From CALVGQ01 sp964368495 (GTDB lineage Bacteria; Bacillota_I; Bacilli_A; Erysipelotrichales; Erysipelotrichaceae): 64,000 bases of DNA. Below the pieces are notes generated by a model that worked only from the letters and a program-made list of their open reading frames with translations, was not told the origin of the DNA and made no database searches. The position numbers and the translations under genes were made by a program. The stretch is from assembly GCA_964368495.1 (NCBI GenBank), contig CAYJAJ010000003.1, positions 1 through 64,000 of the forward strand, read 5' to 3'. Shown here one piece after another: positions 51,550 to 60,600 of the stretch; position 1 is the first letter of the stretch, and each line of letters opens with the position of its first letter.

Positions 51550-51785
51550 GCCAAAATAAGCTGATTGATGATATTATTGCACAACTTGATAAAAATATTG
51601 AAAATGGAATTGGTCATGTAAATGTACAAGTAAAGGGTAATGATGTGACACTTGAAAAAATTACTAAAAATGAAACAGATTTTCAAAAAGAAGTAGAAAA
51701 ATTTAGTAGTGTTGAATGCCAAGGAAATACGGCATGCTGTAGTCCAACATTAATGGATGGACTAGATATCGTGGAGGAAGAATAA
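51546..51785 (+). CDS. Radical-domain-like small protein with Cys tail, no radical motif
   Basis: 79 aa. Its first 29 residues (LIDDIIAQLDKNIENG, then GHVNVQV) align with the start of the free glycyl-radical protein encoded next (IDNLVQLLDGYIEKGG, HHLNVNV). After that the sequence departs: no RVSGYA, and a C-terminal SSVECQGNTACCSPTLMDGL with Cys58, Cys64 and Cys65. It overlaps pflB by four bases. It looks like a duplicated, diverged domain. It might hold the core chain in the resting state, recruit PflA, or bind metal; none of these is shown. Not a family I recognise. Confidence 0.75.
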   Translation: MSQNKLIDDIIAQLDKNIENGIGHVNVQVKGNDVTLEKITKNETDFQKEVEKFSSVECQGNTACCSPTLMDGLDIVEEE

Positions 51786-51786
51786 G

Positions 51787-52026
51787 ATGGAACAAAAAAA
51801 TCAAATTGATAATTTAGTGCAATTACTAGATGGTTATATTGAAAAAGGTGGTCATCATTTAAATGTAAATGTATTTACAAAAGAAACATTATTAGATGCA
51901 CAAAAACATCCTGAGAAATATCCACAATTAACAGTGCGTGTTAGTGGATATGCGGTTAATTTTAATAAATTAACTAAAGCTCAACAAGATGAAGTTATCA
52001 CAAGAACATTTCATGAACAAATCTAA
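51787..52026 (+). CDS. Free glycyl-radical domain of pyruvate formate-lyase (GrcA-like)
   Basis: 79 aa corresponding to the C-terminus of ordinary PflB: GGHHLNVNVFTKETLLDAQK, HPEKYPQLTVRVSGYAV, FNKLTKAQQDEVITRTF. Gly54 in RVSGYA is the radical site. In E. coli, YfiD/GrcA is a spare copy of this domain that rescues oxygen-damaged PFL. Here the main enzyme has none of its own, so this protein should be essential for activity. AGGAGGAAGA precedes the ATG. It lies between the small Cys-tail protein and pflA. Confidence 0.93.
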   Translation: MEQKNQIDNLVQLLDGYIEKGGHHLNVNVFTKETLLDAQKHPEKYPQLTVRVSGYAVNFNKLTKAQQDEVITRTFHEQI

Positions 52027-52028
52027 TT

Positions 52029-52778
52029 ATGTTACAGGGTAAAATTCATTCTGTAGAAAGTTTTGGAACAGTAGACGGACCTGGGATACGCTTTATTGTG
52101 TTTATGCAAGGTTGTCCACTTCGCTGTTTATACTGCCATAACCCAGATACGTGGAGTATGCATAGTGAGACATTAATGAGTATTTCTGAAATATTAAATC
52201 AATATAAGCGCAATGAACAATTTTATCGTGATGGTGGAATTACATGTACTGGTGGAGAACCGCTTTTACAAATAGATTTCCTGATTGAACTATTTCGTGA
52301 GGCAAAAAAACTAGGTATTCATACTTGTCTTGATACATCAGGGATTTGCTTTACACGCTTACAAATTGATAAATATAAACAACTTGCGTCTGTGTGTGAT
52401 TTAGTGCTTTTGGATATCAAACATATCGACGAAGAGATACATCATAAATTAACTGGAAGCAGTAATAAAAACATTCAAGAATTTTTAGCGTTTTTAGATG
52501 AAGAAAATGTTCCGGTTTGGATTCGTCATGTTTATATTGATGAACAATTTAATAGCAAAGAAATGTTAAGAAAGTTAGGACAGTTTATTGGTCAATACAG
52601 AAATGTGAAAGCCGTTGATGTGCTTCCGTATCATACTATGGGAAAAAATAAGTATGAAAAGTTGAATATTGAATATCCATTACAAGGATATAAAGATGTA
52701 AATATTGAAACTGCAAAATCAGCACGAAATGAAATTTTACGTGGTATCAAAGATATTAGGACAACAAAAAATAAGTAA
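52029..52778 (+). CDS. pflA: Pyruvate formate-lyase activating enzyme
   Basis: Radical-SAM enzyme that abstracts hydrogen from the PFL glycine. 249 aa: ESFGTVDGPGIRFIVFMQGC, with the cluster motif CPLRCLYCHNPDTW (CxxxCxxC), TCTGGEPLLQIDFLIELF, and DLVLLDIKHIDEEIH. It starts two bases after the radical-domain gene; the ribosome binding site is weak, suggesting coupled translation that would tie activase to radical-domain amounts. A strong terminator follows. Confidence 0.95.
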   Translation: MLQGKIHSVESFGTVDGPGIRFIVFMQGCPLRCLYCHNPDTWSMHSETLMSISEILNQYKRNEQFYRDGGITCTGGEPLLQIDFLIELFREAKKLGIHTCLDTSGICFTRLQIDKYKQLASVCDLVLLDIKHIDEEIHHKLTGSSNKNIQEFLAFLDEENVPVWIRHVYIDEQFNSKEMLRKLGQFIGQYRNVKAVDVLPYHTMGKNKYEKLNIEYPLQGYKDVNIETAKSARNEILRGIKDIRTTKNK

Positions 52779-52781
52779 GTA

Positions 52782-52824
52782 ATCACACTTCATTAATTTG
52801 AATAATGGAGTGTGATTTTTTTAA
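52782..52824 (+). terminator. Terminator of the pfl operon
   Basis: ATCACACTTCATTA and TAATGGAGTGTGAT form a 14-bp stem (one T-G) around a seven-base loop, followed by TTTTTT. Confidence 0.92.
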
Positions 52825-52940
52825 TTTATAAAAATCGTTAGTATTTAACAATTAGTGGTGCTTTGTAGAATTTCTATAGTATAATAGATATTGTGAAAAA
52901 CAGAATCAAGATTCATAAATCAGTTTAAGTTAAAGACGAG

Positions 52941-52985
52941 ATAAAACAATAAAGATTAAAATGAAACCATTTCTTTTTGTTTTAT
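52941..52985 (+). promoter_or_regulatory. Leader hairpin upstream of tdh-kbl
   Basis: ATAAAACAA (52941-52949) and AAAGA pair with TCTTT and TTGTTTTAT (52972-52985), 14 bp with one bulged T. There is no T-tract, so it is not a terminator. An 18-codon frame, MKPFLFVLCNIICKTGWL (52961-53017), runs through it but lacks a clear ribosome binding site. TATAAT at 52881-52886 may be the promoter. Confidence 0.4.
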
Positions 52986-53034
52986 GTAACATTATTTGCA
53001 AAACAGGTTGGTTATAAAAATGGAGGAAAATTGC

Positions 53035-54105
53035 ATGAAACAAATGATGTGGGCTATAGTTAAAGATAAGATGGATGTTGGAGTAACGTTAAAACAAGTA
53101 CCAGTACCTGAAGTAAAAAAAAATGATATTAAAATAAAAATTAAAACAGCATCAATATGCGGTACAGATGTCCATATCTACATTTGGAATGATTGGGCAA
53201 AAAAGACAATTAAACCTGGACAAGTTATTGGACATGAATATGTAGGTGAAATAGTTGAAATTGGCGAAAATGTAGAAGGATTCAATATTGGAGATATAGT
53301 AAGTGGAGAAGGTCATATTGTATGTGGACATTGTAGAAATTGTTTAGCAGGGAACTATCATTTGTGTCCTAATACATCGGGAGTCGGAGTTAATCGTGAT
53401 GGTGCATTCGCAGAATATTTGGTTATTCCATCAAAAAATGCATGGCATGTCAATCCTGAAGTCAAAGAAGAATTGTATTCATGTTATGATCCATTTGGAA
53501 ATGCTGTGCACACTGCACTTGCTTATCCGTTAGTTGGAGAGGATGTCTTAATTACTGGTGCAGGACCAATTGGTTGTATGGCTGCTGCCATCGCTCGACA
53601 TGTTGGTGCAAGACATGTTGTAGTTACAGATGTGAATGAGTATCGTTTGGAGCTTGCAAAAAAATTAGGGGCTACATGCACCGTAAATGTTGCAAAAGAA
53701 AAAATAGAAGATGCTATGAAAAAGCTCAAAATGAAAGAAGGTTTTGATGTTGGGCTTGAAATGTCAGGAAATAAATATGCTTTTCATGATATGGTTCATG
53801 CTATGAGTAATGGTGGTAAAATTGCTGTGCTTGGATTACTTCCATCAAATACATCAATTAATTGGGAAGAAGTTATTTTTAACCAACTCACAATCCGTGG
53901 AATATATGGACGAAAAATATGGGATACATGGTATAAAATGGACATGATGATTCAAAGTGGATTGAATATTGAGCCAATCATAACTCACCACTTTGATGCA
54001 ATTGATTATGAAAAAGGGTTTGAGATAATGGTAAGTGGAAAAAGTGGTAAAGTTGTGCTCGATTTTACTAAATTAAAAGATTTTAAAGGAGCGAATTATG
54101 AATAA
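53035..54105 (+). CDS. tdh: L-threonine 3-dehydrogenase
   Basis: Zinc, NAD-dependent medium-chain dehydrogenase oxidising threonine to 2-amino-3-ketobutyrate. SICGTDVHIYIWNDWA carries the catalytic-zinc Cys and the WNDWA box typical of TDH. IGHEYVGEI follows, then the structural-zinc cluster CGHCRNCLAGNYHLC, and the Rossmann motif TGAGPIGCMAAAIA. 356 aa from ATG 53035, which follows TGGAGGAAAATT. It overlaps kbl by eight bases, and the pair together breaks threonine to glycine and acetyl-CoA. Confidence 0.92.
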   Translation: MKQMMWAIVKDKMDVGVTLKQVPVPEVKKNDIKIKIKTASICGTDVHIYIWNDWAKKTIKPGQVIGHEYVGEIVEIGENVEGFNIGDIVSGEGHIVCGHCRNCLAGNYHLCPNTSGVGVNRDGAFAEYLVIPSKNAWHVNPEVKEELYSCYDPFGNAVHTALAYPLVGEDVLITGAGPIGCMAAAIARHVGARHVVVTDVNEYRLELAKKLGATCTVNVAKEKIEDAMKKLKMKEGFDVGLEMSGNKYAFHDMVHAMSNGGKIAVLGLLPSNTSINWEEVIFNQLTIRGIYGRKIWDTWYKMDMMIQSGLNIEPIITHHFDAIDYEKGFEIMVSGKSGKVVLDFTKLKDFKGANYE

Positions 54106-55300
54106 AACTGAGGCATTAAAGTATTATAAGGATACGGTTGAATCAATTATTGATGATGGGCTTTTTAAAGGGGAAAGTCCAATTTCATCATCTCAAAGTG
54201 CACACATTAAACTAAGTAATGGCAAAGAAGTTTTGAATATGTGTGCAAATAATTACTTGGGACTTGGCAATAATCAAAAATGTATCGATGCAGCTAAAAA
54301 AACAGTTGATGAAAAAGGCTATGGATTAGCTTCCGTACGCTTTATTTGTGGTACGCAGGATATACATAATCAATTAGAAAAAAATATAAGTGAATTTTTA
54401 AATATGGATGATACCATTTTATATAGTTCATGCTATGATGCAAACGGAGGTTTATTTGAAACACTTTTAACTGCAGAAGATGCAATTATAAGCGATGAAT
54501 TAAACCATGCTTCTATTATTGATGGTATACGCCTGTGTAAAGCAAAAAGGTTTCGCTATAAAAACAACAACATGGACGATTTAAGAAGTCAACTAGTTGC
54601 TGCAGATGAAGCAGGAGCGAGAATTAAAATGATTGCGACAGATGGTGTGTTTTCAATGGATGGAATTATTGCTAATTTAAAAGATATCTGTGATTTGGCA
54701 GAAGAATTTAATGCATTAGTTATGGTGGATGATTCTCATTCAGTTGGTTTTGTAGGTAAAACTGGAAAAGGAACTGCAGAATATTGTGATGTGATGGGAC
54801 GTGTAGACATTATTACTGGTACCTTAGGTAAGGCGTTAGGAGGAGCTTCAGGCGGGTTTACTTCGGCTAGAAAAGAAATCGTTGATTTGCTTCGTCAAAG
54901 AAGTCGCCCCTATTTGTTTTCGAATACTTTAGCACCGTTTATTGTAGGAGCTAGCATTGAAGTGTTTAATTTAATTAGCCATGATAAGTCACTACGCGAC
55001 ACTTTGGAGCATTTAACAAAAACATATCGTGATGCACTCACTGAAGCTGATTTTGACATTATTGATGGGGTTCATCCTATCGTACCAATTATGCTATACG
55101 ATGAAAAATTAGCTGCAAAATTTGCAAAAAAAATGATGGATAAAGGTGTGTATGTTGTGTCTTTTTCTTATCCTGTTGTCCCAAAAGGGAAAGCACGAAT
55201 TAGAACTCAAGTAAGTGCTGCTCATACAAAAGAGGATATTGATTTTGTTGTTAAATGCTTGAAGGAAGTACGAGAAGAAATAAACCAGGAATTGAAATAA
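54098..55300 (+). CDS. kbl: Glycine C-acetyltransferase (2-amino-3-ketobutyrate CoA ligase)
   Basis: PLP enzyme cleaving 2-amino-3-ketobutyrate with CoA to glycine and acetyl-CoA. 400 aa of the alpha-oxoamine synthase family: NMCANNYLGLGNN, GYGLASVRFICGTQDIHNQLE, MVDDSHSVGFVGKTGKG with the PLP Asp-His pair, and TGTLGKALGGASGG with the Schiff-base Lys. Overlap with tdh fixes the role. AAAGGAGCGAAT, inside tdh, is the ribosome binding site. Confidence 0.95.
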   Translation: MNKTEALKYYKDTVESIIDDGLFKGESPISSSQSAHIKLSNGKEVLNMCANNYLGLGNNQKCIDAAKKTVDEKGYGLASVRFICGTQDIHNQLEKNISEFLNMDDTILYSSCYDANGGLFETLLTAEDAIISDELNHASIIDGIRLCKAKRFRYKNNNMDDLRSQLVAADEAGARIKMIATDGVFSMDGIIANLKDICDLAEEFNALVMVDDSHSVGFVGKTGKGTAEYCDVMGRVDIITGTLGKALGGASGGFTSARKEIVDLLRQRSRPYLFSNTLAPFIVGASIEVFNLISHDKSLRDTLEHLTKTYRDALTEADFDIIDGVHPIVPIMLYDEKLAAKFAKKMMDKGVYVVSFSYPVVPKGKARIRTQVSAAHTKEDIDFVVKCLKEVREEINQELK

Positions 55301-55321
55301 GGTAAAATTTGAGGTGAATAA

Positions 55322-55840
55322 ATGAAGCAAATTATGGATCAAGATGCGATTAGAAGAAGTTTGGTTAGAATTGCACATGAAGTAGTAGAGAAAAACAAGG
55401 GTGTTGATAATTTAATCCTGGTGGGTATAAAAACTAGAGGTTCTTTTTTAGCGAAAAGAATGAGTGAAATGATAAGTCATTTTGAAGGTGTTGATGTGCC
55501 GTATTGTGATATTGACATACAATTTTGGAGAGATGATAAACCAAAAGAGAATGTTGAAACAATCGAAAAAATTAATTACGATGTAAAAGATAAAATTATT
55601 GTGTTAGTTGATGATGTTTTGTATAAAGGAAGAACAGTGAGAGCGGCAATGGATGGGATCATGTACAATGGACGTGCTAAAGAAATACATTTAGCAGTTC
55701 TTGTTGATAGAGGACACCGTGAATTGCCAATACGTGCAGATTATGTTGGTAAGAATGTTCCAACATCAGATAGCGAAGATATCAAGGTTCTTTTGAGTGA
55801 AATTGATGATGTTGAAGGAGTATATATTACCACAAATTAA
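55322..55840 (+). CDS. pyrR: PyrR: pyr regulatory protein / uracil phosphoribosyltransferase
   Basis: 172-aa type I phosphoribosyltransferase. IIVLVDDVLYKGRTVRAAMD is the PRPP-binding motif, and DRGHRELPIRADYVGKNVPT is the PyrR-specific RNA- and base-binding region. PyrR binds pyr mRNA with UMP to cause attenuation. No pyrimidine genes adjoin it and I see no PyrR-type leader nearby; it follows kbl by 21 bases, so it may be read from the tdh promoter. TTGAGGTGAATA is the ribosome binding site. Confidence 0.92.
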   Translation: MKQIMDQDAIRRSLVRIAHEVVEKNKGVDNLILVGIKTRGSFLAKRMSEMISHFEGVDVPYCDIDIQFWRDDKPKENVETIEKINYDVKDKIIVLVDDVLYKGRTVRAAMDGIMYNGRAKEIHLAVLVDRGHRELPIRADYVGKNVPTSDSEDIKVLLSEIDDVEGVYITTN

Positions 55841-56001
55841 AAGGAACGATTTTTAAGATAGTGTGATTGTGATGGATACAGGATTTTTTGTAAATTGTCA
55901 CAATCATTTATATTTTTCAAGTGAAGTGTAAATATTTAAAAAATAAAATACTTGATTTAAAGGATATAAAATTCTGAAGGTAAAATTTTTTTTGGTATTC
56001 G

Positions 56002-56010
56002 TGATATAAT
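56002..56010 (+). promoter_or_regulatory. Extended -10 promoter of the MATE gene
   Basis: TGATATAAT (TG-n-TATAAT), 22 bases before the start. Upstream, GATTGTGA (55865-55872) and TCACAATC (55898-55905) can pair with a long loop, possibly ending pyrR transcripts. Confidence 0.45.
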
Positions 56011-56032
56011 AATTATTATTTGGGGGTAAAGC

Positions 56033-57436
56033 ATGAAATCATTACTTAATTTGTTTCGTTGGCAATCGATGATCAAATCAGATAAAATCATAGGTGAAAT
56101 TCCAAGCAACAAAGCGATTTATATGCGTACCTTTAATATTGCGTGGCCAAGTGCTGTAGAGAGTGTTTTAATTGCCCTTATTGTGGCGGTAGATATGATG
56201 ATGGTGGGGAATTTAGGTGCTGAAGCAATTTCTGCAGTTGGAATTACAACGCAGCCTAAATTTTTTATTTTGGCAACTATTATTGCGTTAAATACTGGAA
56301 TTGTAGTTTTGGTATCACGAAGAAAAGGACAAAACGATGAGAATAGTGCAAACAATTATTTAAGACAAGCCGTAGTGTTGTCTATTATGTTTAGTTTTGT
56401 TTTATCACTTACTGGAGCGATATTTGCGAAACCATTTTTATTGTTTTCAGGGGCAAACAATGATTATATTGATTTAGCTGTTTCTTATTTTAGAATCATT
56501 ATGTTTGGAAATTTCTTTTATAGTGTTGCATTAACATTTACCGCTGCACAAAGAGGTGCCGGGAATACACGTGTTTCGATGACTACAAATATTGCAGCTA
56601 ATCTATTTAATTTAGTATTTAATGCATTGCTTATTAATGGTTTATTTTTCTTTCCAAAGATGGGGGTTAATGGTGCAGCAGTTGCAACAGTAATCGGGAA
56701 CCTTGTTGCTTTTATGATTGCACTTTATTCAATTACAAGAAAAGGAAAATTTTTGTATTTAGATATGAAAAAGTTTAAAGGTTTTGATATGCAAACACTA
56801 AATGATATTAAGCGCATTTCCTTTAGTTCATTAATAGAACAGTTTTTTATTCGTTTTGGTTTTTTAATGTACTCAAAATCAGTTGCCGGACTGGGGACAG
56901 TAGATTTCGCGGCACATCTGGTTTGTATGCAAATGATGTCAATAAGCTTTTCCTTTGGAGATGGGCTTTCTATCGCGAATACTTCACTTGTCGGACAAAA
57001 CCTAGGGGCAAAACGGCCAGATATGGCGTTGATTCACGCAAAAATATCGCAAAGATTAGGTTTTAGCATTGCAGTTTTCTTGTCGTTATTTATTACATTT
57101 TTTAGAGTTGAATTAGTCAGTTTATTTACTAATGATGTTGCTGTTATTGCGGCAACAAGTCTTCCGATGATATTAATATCAGTGACTGTGTTATTTCAAA
57201 TACCGCAAGTTATTGTAGTTGGTAGTTTAAGGGGAGCAGGAGATGTTAAATTTGTAGCGATGTTGATGCTTATTAGTGTTTCAATAATTAGGCCTGGATT
57301 AGCATGGCTTTTATGCTATCCTTTTGAATTAGGTCTTGTTGGAGCATGGATTGCATTACTGCTTGATCAAATCACTAGAAACGGATTAAGTGCAATACGG
57401 TTTAGACAAGCAAAATGGTTACATATCAAAGTATAA
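56033..57436 (+). CDS. MATE family efflux transporter
   Basis: 467 aa with twelve membrane helices. IAWPSAVESVLIALIVAVDMMMVGNLG is the MATE N-terminal helix 1, and AAQRGAGNTRVSMTTNIAANLFNLVFN and GSLRGAGDVKF are the two symmetry-related loops typical of the NorM/DinF group. It exports cationic compounds using sodium or proton gradients. TGGGGGTAAAGC is the ribosome binding site. Monocistronic. Confidence 0.91.
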   Translation: MKSLLNLFRWQSMIKSDKIIGEIPSNKAIYMRTFNIAWPSAVESVLIALIVAVDMMMVGNLGAEAISAVGITTQPKFFILATIIALNTGIVVLVSRRKGQNDENSANNYLRQAVVLSIMFSFVLSLTGAIFAKPFLLFSGANNDYIDLAVSYFRIIMFGNFFYSVALTFTAAQRGAGNTRVSMTTNIAANLFNLVFNALLINGLFFFPKMGVNGAAVATVIGNLVAFMIALYSITRKGKFLYLDMKKFKGFDMQTLNDIKRISFSSLIEQFFIRFGFLMYSKSVAGLGTVDFAAHLVCMQMMSISFSFGDGLSIANTSLVGQNLGAKRPDMALIHAKISQRLGFSIAVFLSLFITFFRVELVSLFTNDVAVIAATSLPMILISVTVLFQIPQVIVVGSLRGAGDVKFVAMLMLISVSIIRPGLAWLLCYPFELGLVGAWIALLLDQITRNGLSAIRFRQAKWLHIKV

Positions 57437-57503
57437 TAGTTTGTATTTTTATTTGGTTTAATAACGTAAAAAATGATGAAAAAATTTAATGATATTCATT
57501 ATA

Positions 57504-57545
57504 AATAATCGATAAGTAGACAATCGATTATTTTTGTTTTTTTTT
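57504..57545 (+). terminator. Terminator of the MATE gene
   Basis: AATAATCGAT and ATCGATTATT pair around nine bases, followed by TTGTTTTTTTTT. Confidence 0.88.
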
Positions 57546-57557
57546 ATAAATAAAATG

Positions 57558-57586
57558 TTTAAAAAATCACATGAAAGCGGTATAAT
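57558..57586 (+). promoter_or_regulatory. nifJ promoter overlapped by a cre-like sequence
   Basis: TTTAAA (57558-57563) and TATAAT (57581-57586), 17-bp spacer. TGAAAGCGGTATAA (57572-57585) fits the cre pattern except for one base (A for the conserved C) and overlaps the -10, where bound CcpA would block transcription. Confidence 0.5.
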
Positions 57587-57614
57587 TAATTTATTAAACC
57601 ACAGGAGGGATATT

Positions 57615-60600
57615 ATGTCAAAAACGTTTATGACAATGGATGGAAACTCAGCTGCTGCACATACGGCTTATGCTTTTACTGAAGTAGCTGCAATTTATCC
57701 GATTACACCATCATCACCAATGGCTGAAATGGTGGATGCATGGGCTTCACAAGGACGCAAAAACATCTTCGACACAATTGTGAAAGTTGCTGAACTTCAA
57801 GCAGAAGGTGGAGCAGCTGGAGCAGTTCATGGTGCTTTACAAGGTGGCGCATTAGCTACTACATTTACTGCATCACAAGGTTTATTGTTGATGATTCCTA
57901 ATCTTTATAAAATGGCTGGTGAATTGCTTCCAGGTGTTATCCATGTTGCTGCAAGGGCTATTGCAGGTCGCGCATTAAATATTTTTGGAGATCATGAAGA
58001 TGTTTATGCAGCAAGACAAACGGGAGTCTGTATGATTGCATCTCATTCAGTTCAAGAAGCCATGGACTTGGGTGGGATTGCTCATTTAGCTGCAATTAAA
58101 ACTTCATCTCCATTTGTTCATTTTTTTGATGGATTTAGAACATCTCATGAAATTCAAAAAATTGAAGTTATGGATCAAGAATTTTTAAAGAGTCTATGTG
58201 ATATGGACGCGGTAGAACGATTCAAAGCAAGTGCACTAAATCCACATTCAAATCCGATTACTCGTGGTGGTGCAGAAAATGATGATATTTTCTTCACTGG
58301 GCGTGAAGCACAAAATAAACATTACGAAAATATCGCAGATGTAGTTGCAGACTATATGAAAAAAGTAAGTGAGCATACTGGTCGCGAATATGCGCCTTTT
58401 ACATATTATGGTGCACCTGATGCTGATCGTGTAGTCGTTGCAATGGGGTCAGTGACTGAAACTGCAAAAGAAGCAATTGATACAATGAATGCAAATGGGG
58501 AAAAAGTAGGATTAATTAAAGTGCATTTATATCGTCCATTTTCACCTAAATATTTAACATCAGTGTTGCCAAAAAGTGTTAAAAAAATAGCTGTACTTGA
58601 TCGTACGAAAGAAATCGGAACAAGAGAGCCACTTTATTTAGATGTGCTTCACGTACTTAAAAATGAAGATATTTTAGTTATTGGTGGTCGTTATGGTATG
58701 GGATCTCGAAACACGACGCCAAGCCAAATTAATGCAGTATTCAATGAACTAAACAAAGAGTGCCCAAAAGATGAGTTTACAATTGGGATTAATGATGATG
58801 TAACTAATTTAAGTTTAACTGAAAATCCTGAATTCACAGTTAAAAGAGATTATGCATCTTGTCTATTTTTTGGTTTAGGTTCTGATGGAACAGTATCTGC
58901 AAACAAAAATGCGATTAAAATCATTGGGGATAATACTGATAAATATTCACAAGCATATTTCCAATATGATTCTAAAAAAGCTGGTGGGGTAACTCGTTCT
59001 CATTTACGTTTTGGTCCTTCTCCAATTCGTTCTACATATTATGTTGAAGATGCTGATTTTGTATCATGTTCACTGGATGCTTATGCATTTAAATATGATC
59101 TAGTTCGTAACTTAAAAAAAGGCGGGACATTCTTATTGAATACTACATTTACTGCTGAGGAAATCGAAAGTCATCTTCCTAATCGATTACTAGCAGGTCT
59201 TGCTAAAAAAGATGCGAAGTTTTATATCATTGATGCAACTGAAATTGCACAAAAAATCGGTATGGGTCGTCGTACGAATACAATTTTACAATCGGCATTC
59301 TTTGCGTTAAATGAACAAATTATGCCATATTCAGAGGCTGTCGAATATATGAAATCGGCTGCTAAAAAATCATATTCTAGTAAAGGTGAGGAAATTGTTG
59401 AATTAAACTATAAAGCCATCGATAATGGAAAAGAAGGGTTAGTTGCGATTCCTGTTAAATCTGAATGGGCTAGCTTACCTTATGATAGTGGACGTAAATT
59501 ATTAGGTGATGATTATTTTGATAATCATGTTGCGGTAATTAATGGACTTGAGGGTTATGATTTACCAGTGTCTAACTTTACTAAATATGGTATTTTAGAT
59601 GGGTCTATGAACAACAATGTTTCATTCTATGAAAAACGTACAATTGCAACTCAAGTGCCAACATGGAAGTCAGATAACTGTATTCAATGTGGATTCTGTT
59701 CATTTGTGTGCCCTCATGCAACAATCCGACCATTCTTATTAACAGATGAAGAAGTTAAAAATGCTCCGATTGATTTTAAAACAATTAAAGCAATGGGGAA
59801 AGGTGTAGAAGATTTAAATTATCGCATTCAAGTATCTCCTGCTAACTGTGTTGGTTGTGGTTTATGTGTGGTTGAATGTCCTGGAAAAGCAGGGAATAAA
59901 GCACTTGAAATGGTAGATGTTAATGCAGAAATTGACCAAGAACCTCTTGCAGATTATCTATATAAGCACACTGAATATAAAACAGAATATTTCCCTGTAA
60001 CAACAGTTAAAGGTTCACAATTTGCTATGCCTTACTTTGAAGTATCAGGAGCATGCCCTGGATGTGGAGAAACTCCATACTACAAATTAGTATCACAACT
60101 ATTTGGTAAAGATATGATGGTGGCAAATGCAACTGGATGTTCAAGTATCTATTCAGGTTCAACTCCATCAACTCCATTTGTGAATGATAAAGATGGTAAT
60201 GGAGTTGCATGGGCTAATAGTTTATTTGAAGATAATGCTGAGTATGGGTTTGGTATGGCATTAGCTCAAAATTACAAACAAGCTCGTGTTTATGAATTGA
60301 TTGAAAATAATTTGGATTCAGACTGTAAAGAAGTGTTTGAAAAATATTTAGCTGCAAATGGTAATAGGGATTTACAACGCGCTGTTAAAGACGAATTGTT
60401 ATCAGCAGTTAAAGCTAGTTCAAATAAAGATGTGAAGGAATTATTAAGATTTGAGCGCGATTTAGTTAGTAAGTCAATGTGGATTATCGGTGGAGATGGA
60501 TGGGCCTATGATATTGGTTATGGTGGTCTTGATCATGTTATTGCAAATAACTTGAATGTAAATATTTTAGTTCTTGATACTGAAGTTTACTCTAACACTG

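Noticed and set aside
51546..52026. Frameshift or assembly error as explanation for the broken pflB
   Set aside because: Both small genes have their own start codons, the first overlaps pflB as ATGA, the third has a strong AGGAGG site, and the middle protein is not simply the missing part in another frame.
52825..53034. Glycine riboswitch before the threonine-to-glycine genes tdh-kbl
   Set aside because: The conserved glycine aptamer elements are not found; only a single hairpin without aptamer core is present.
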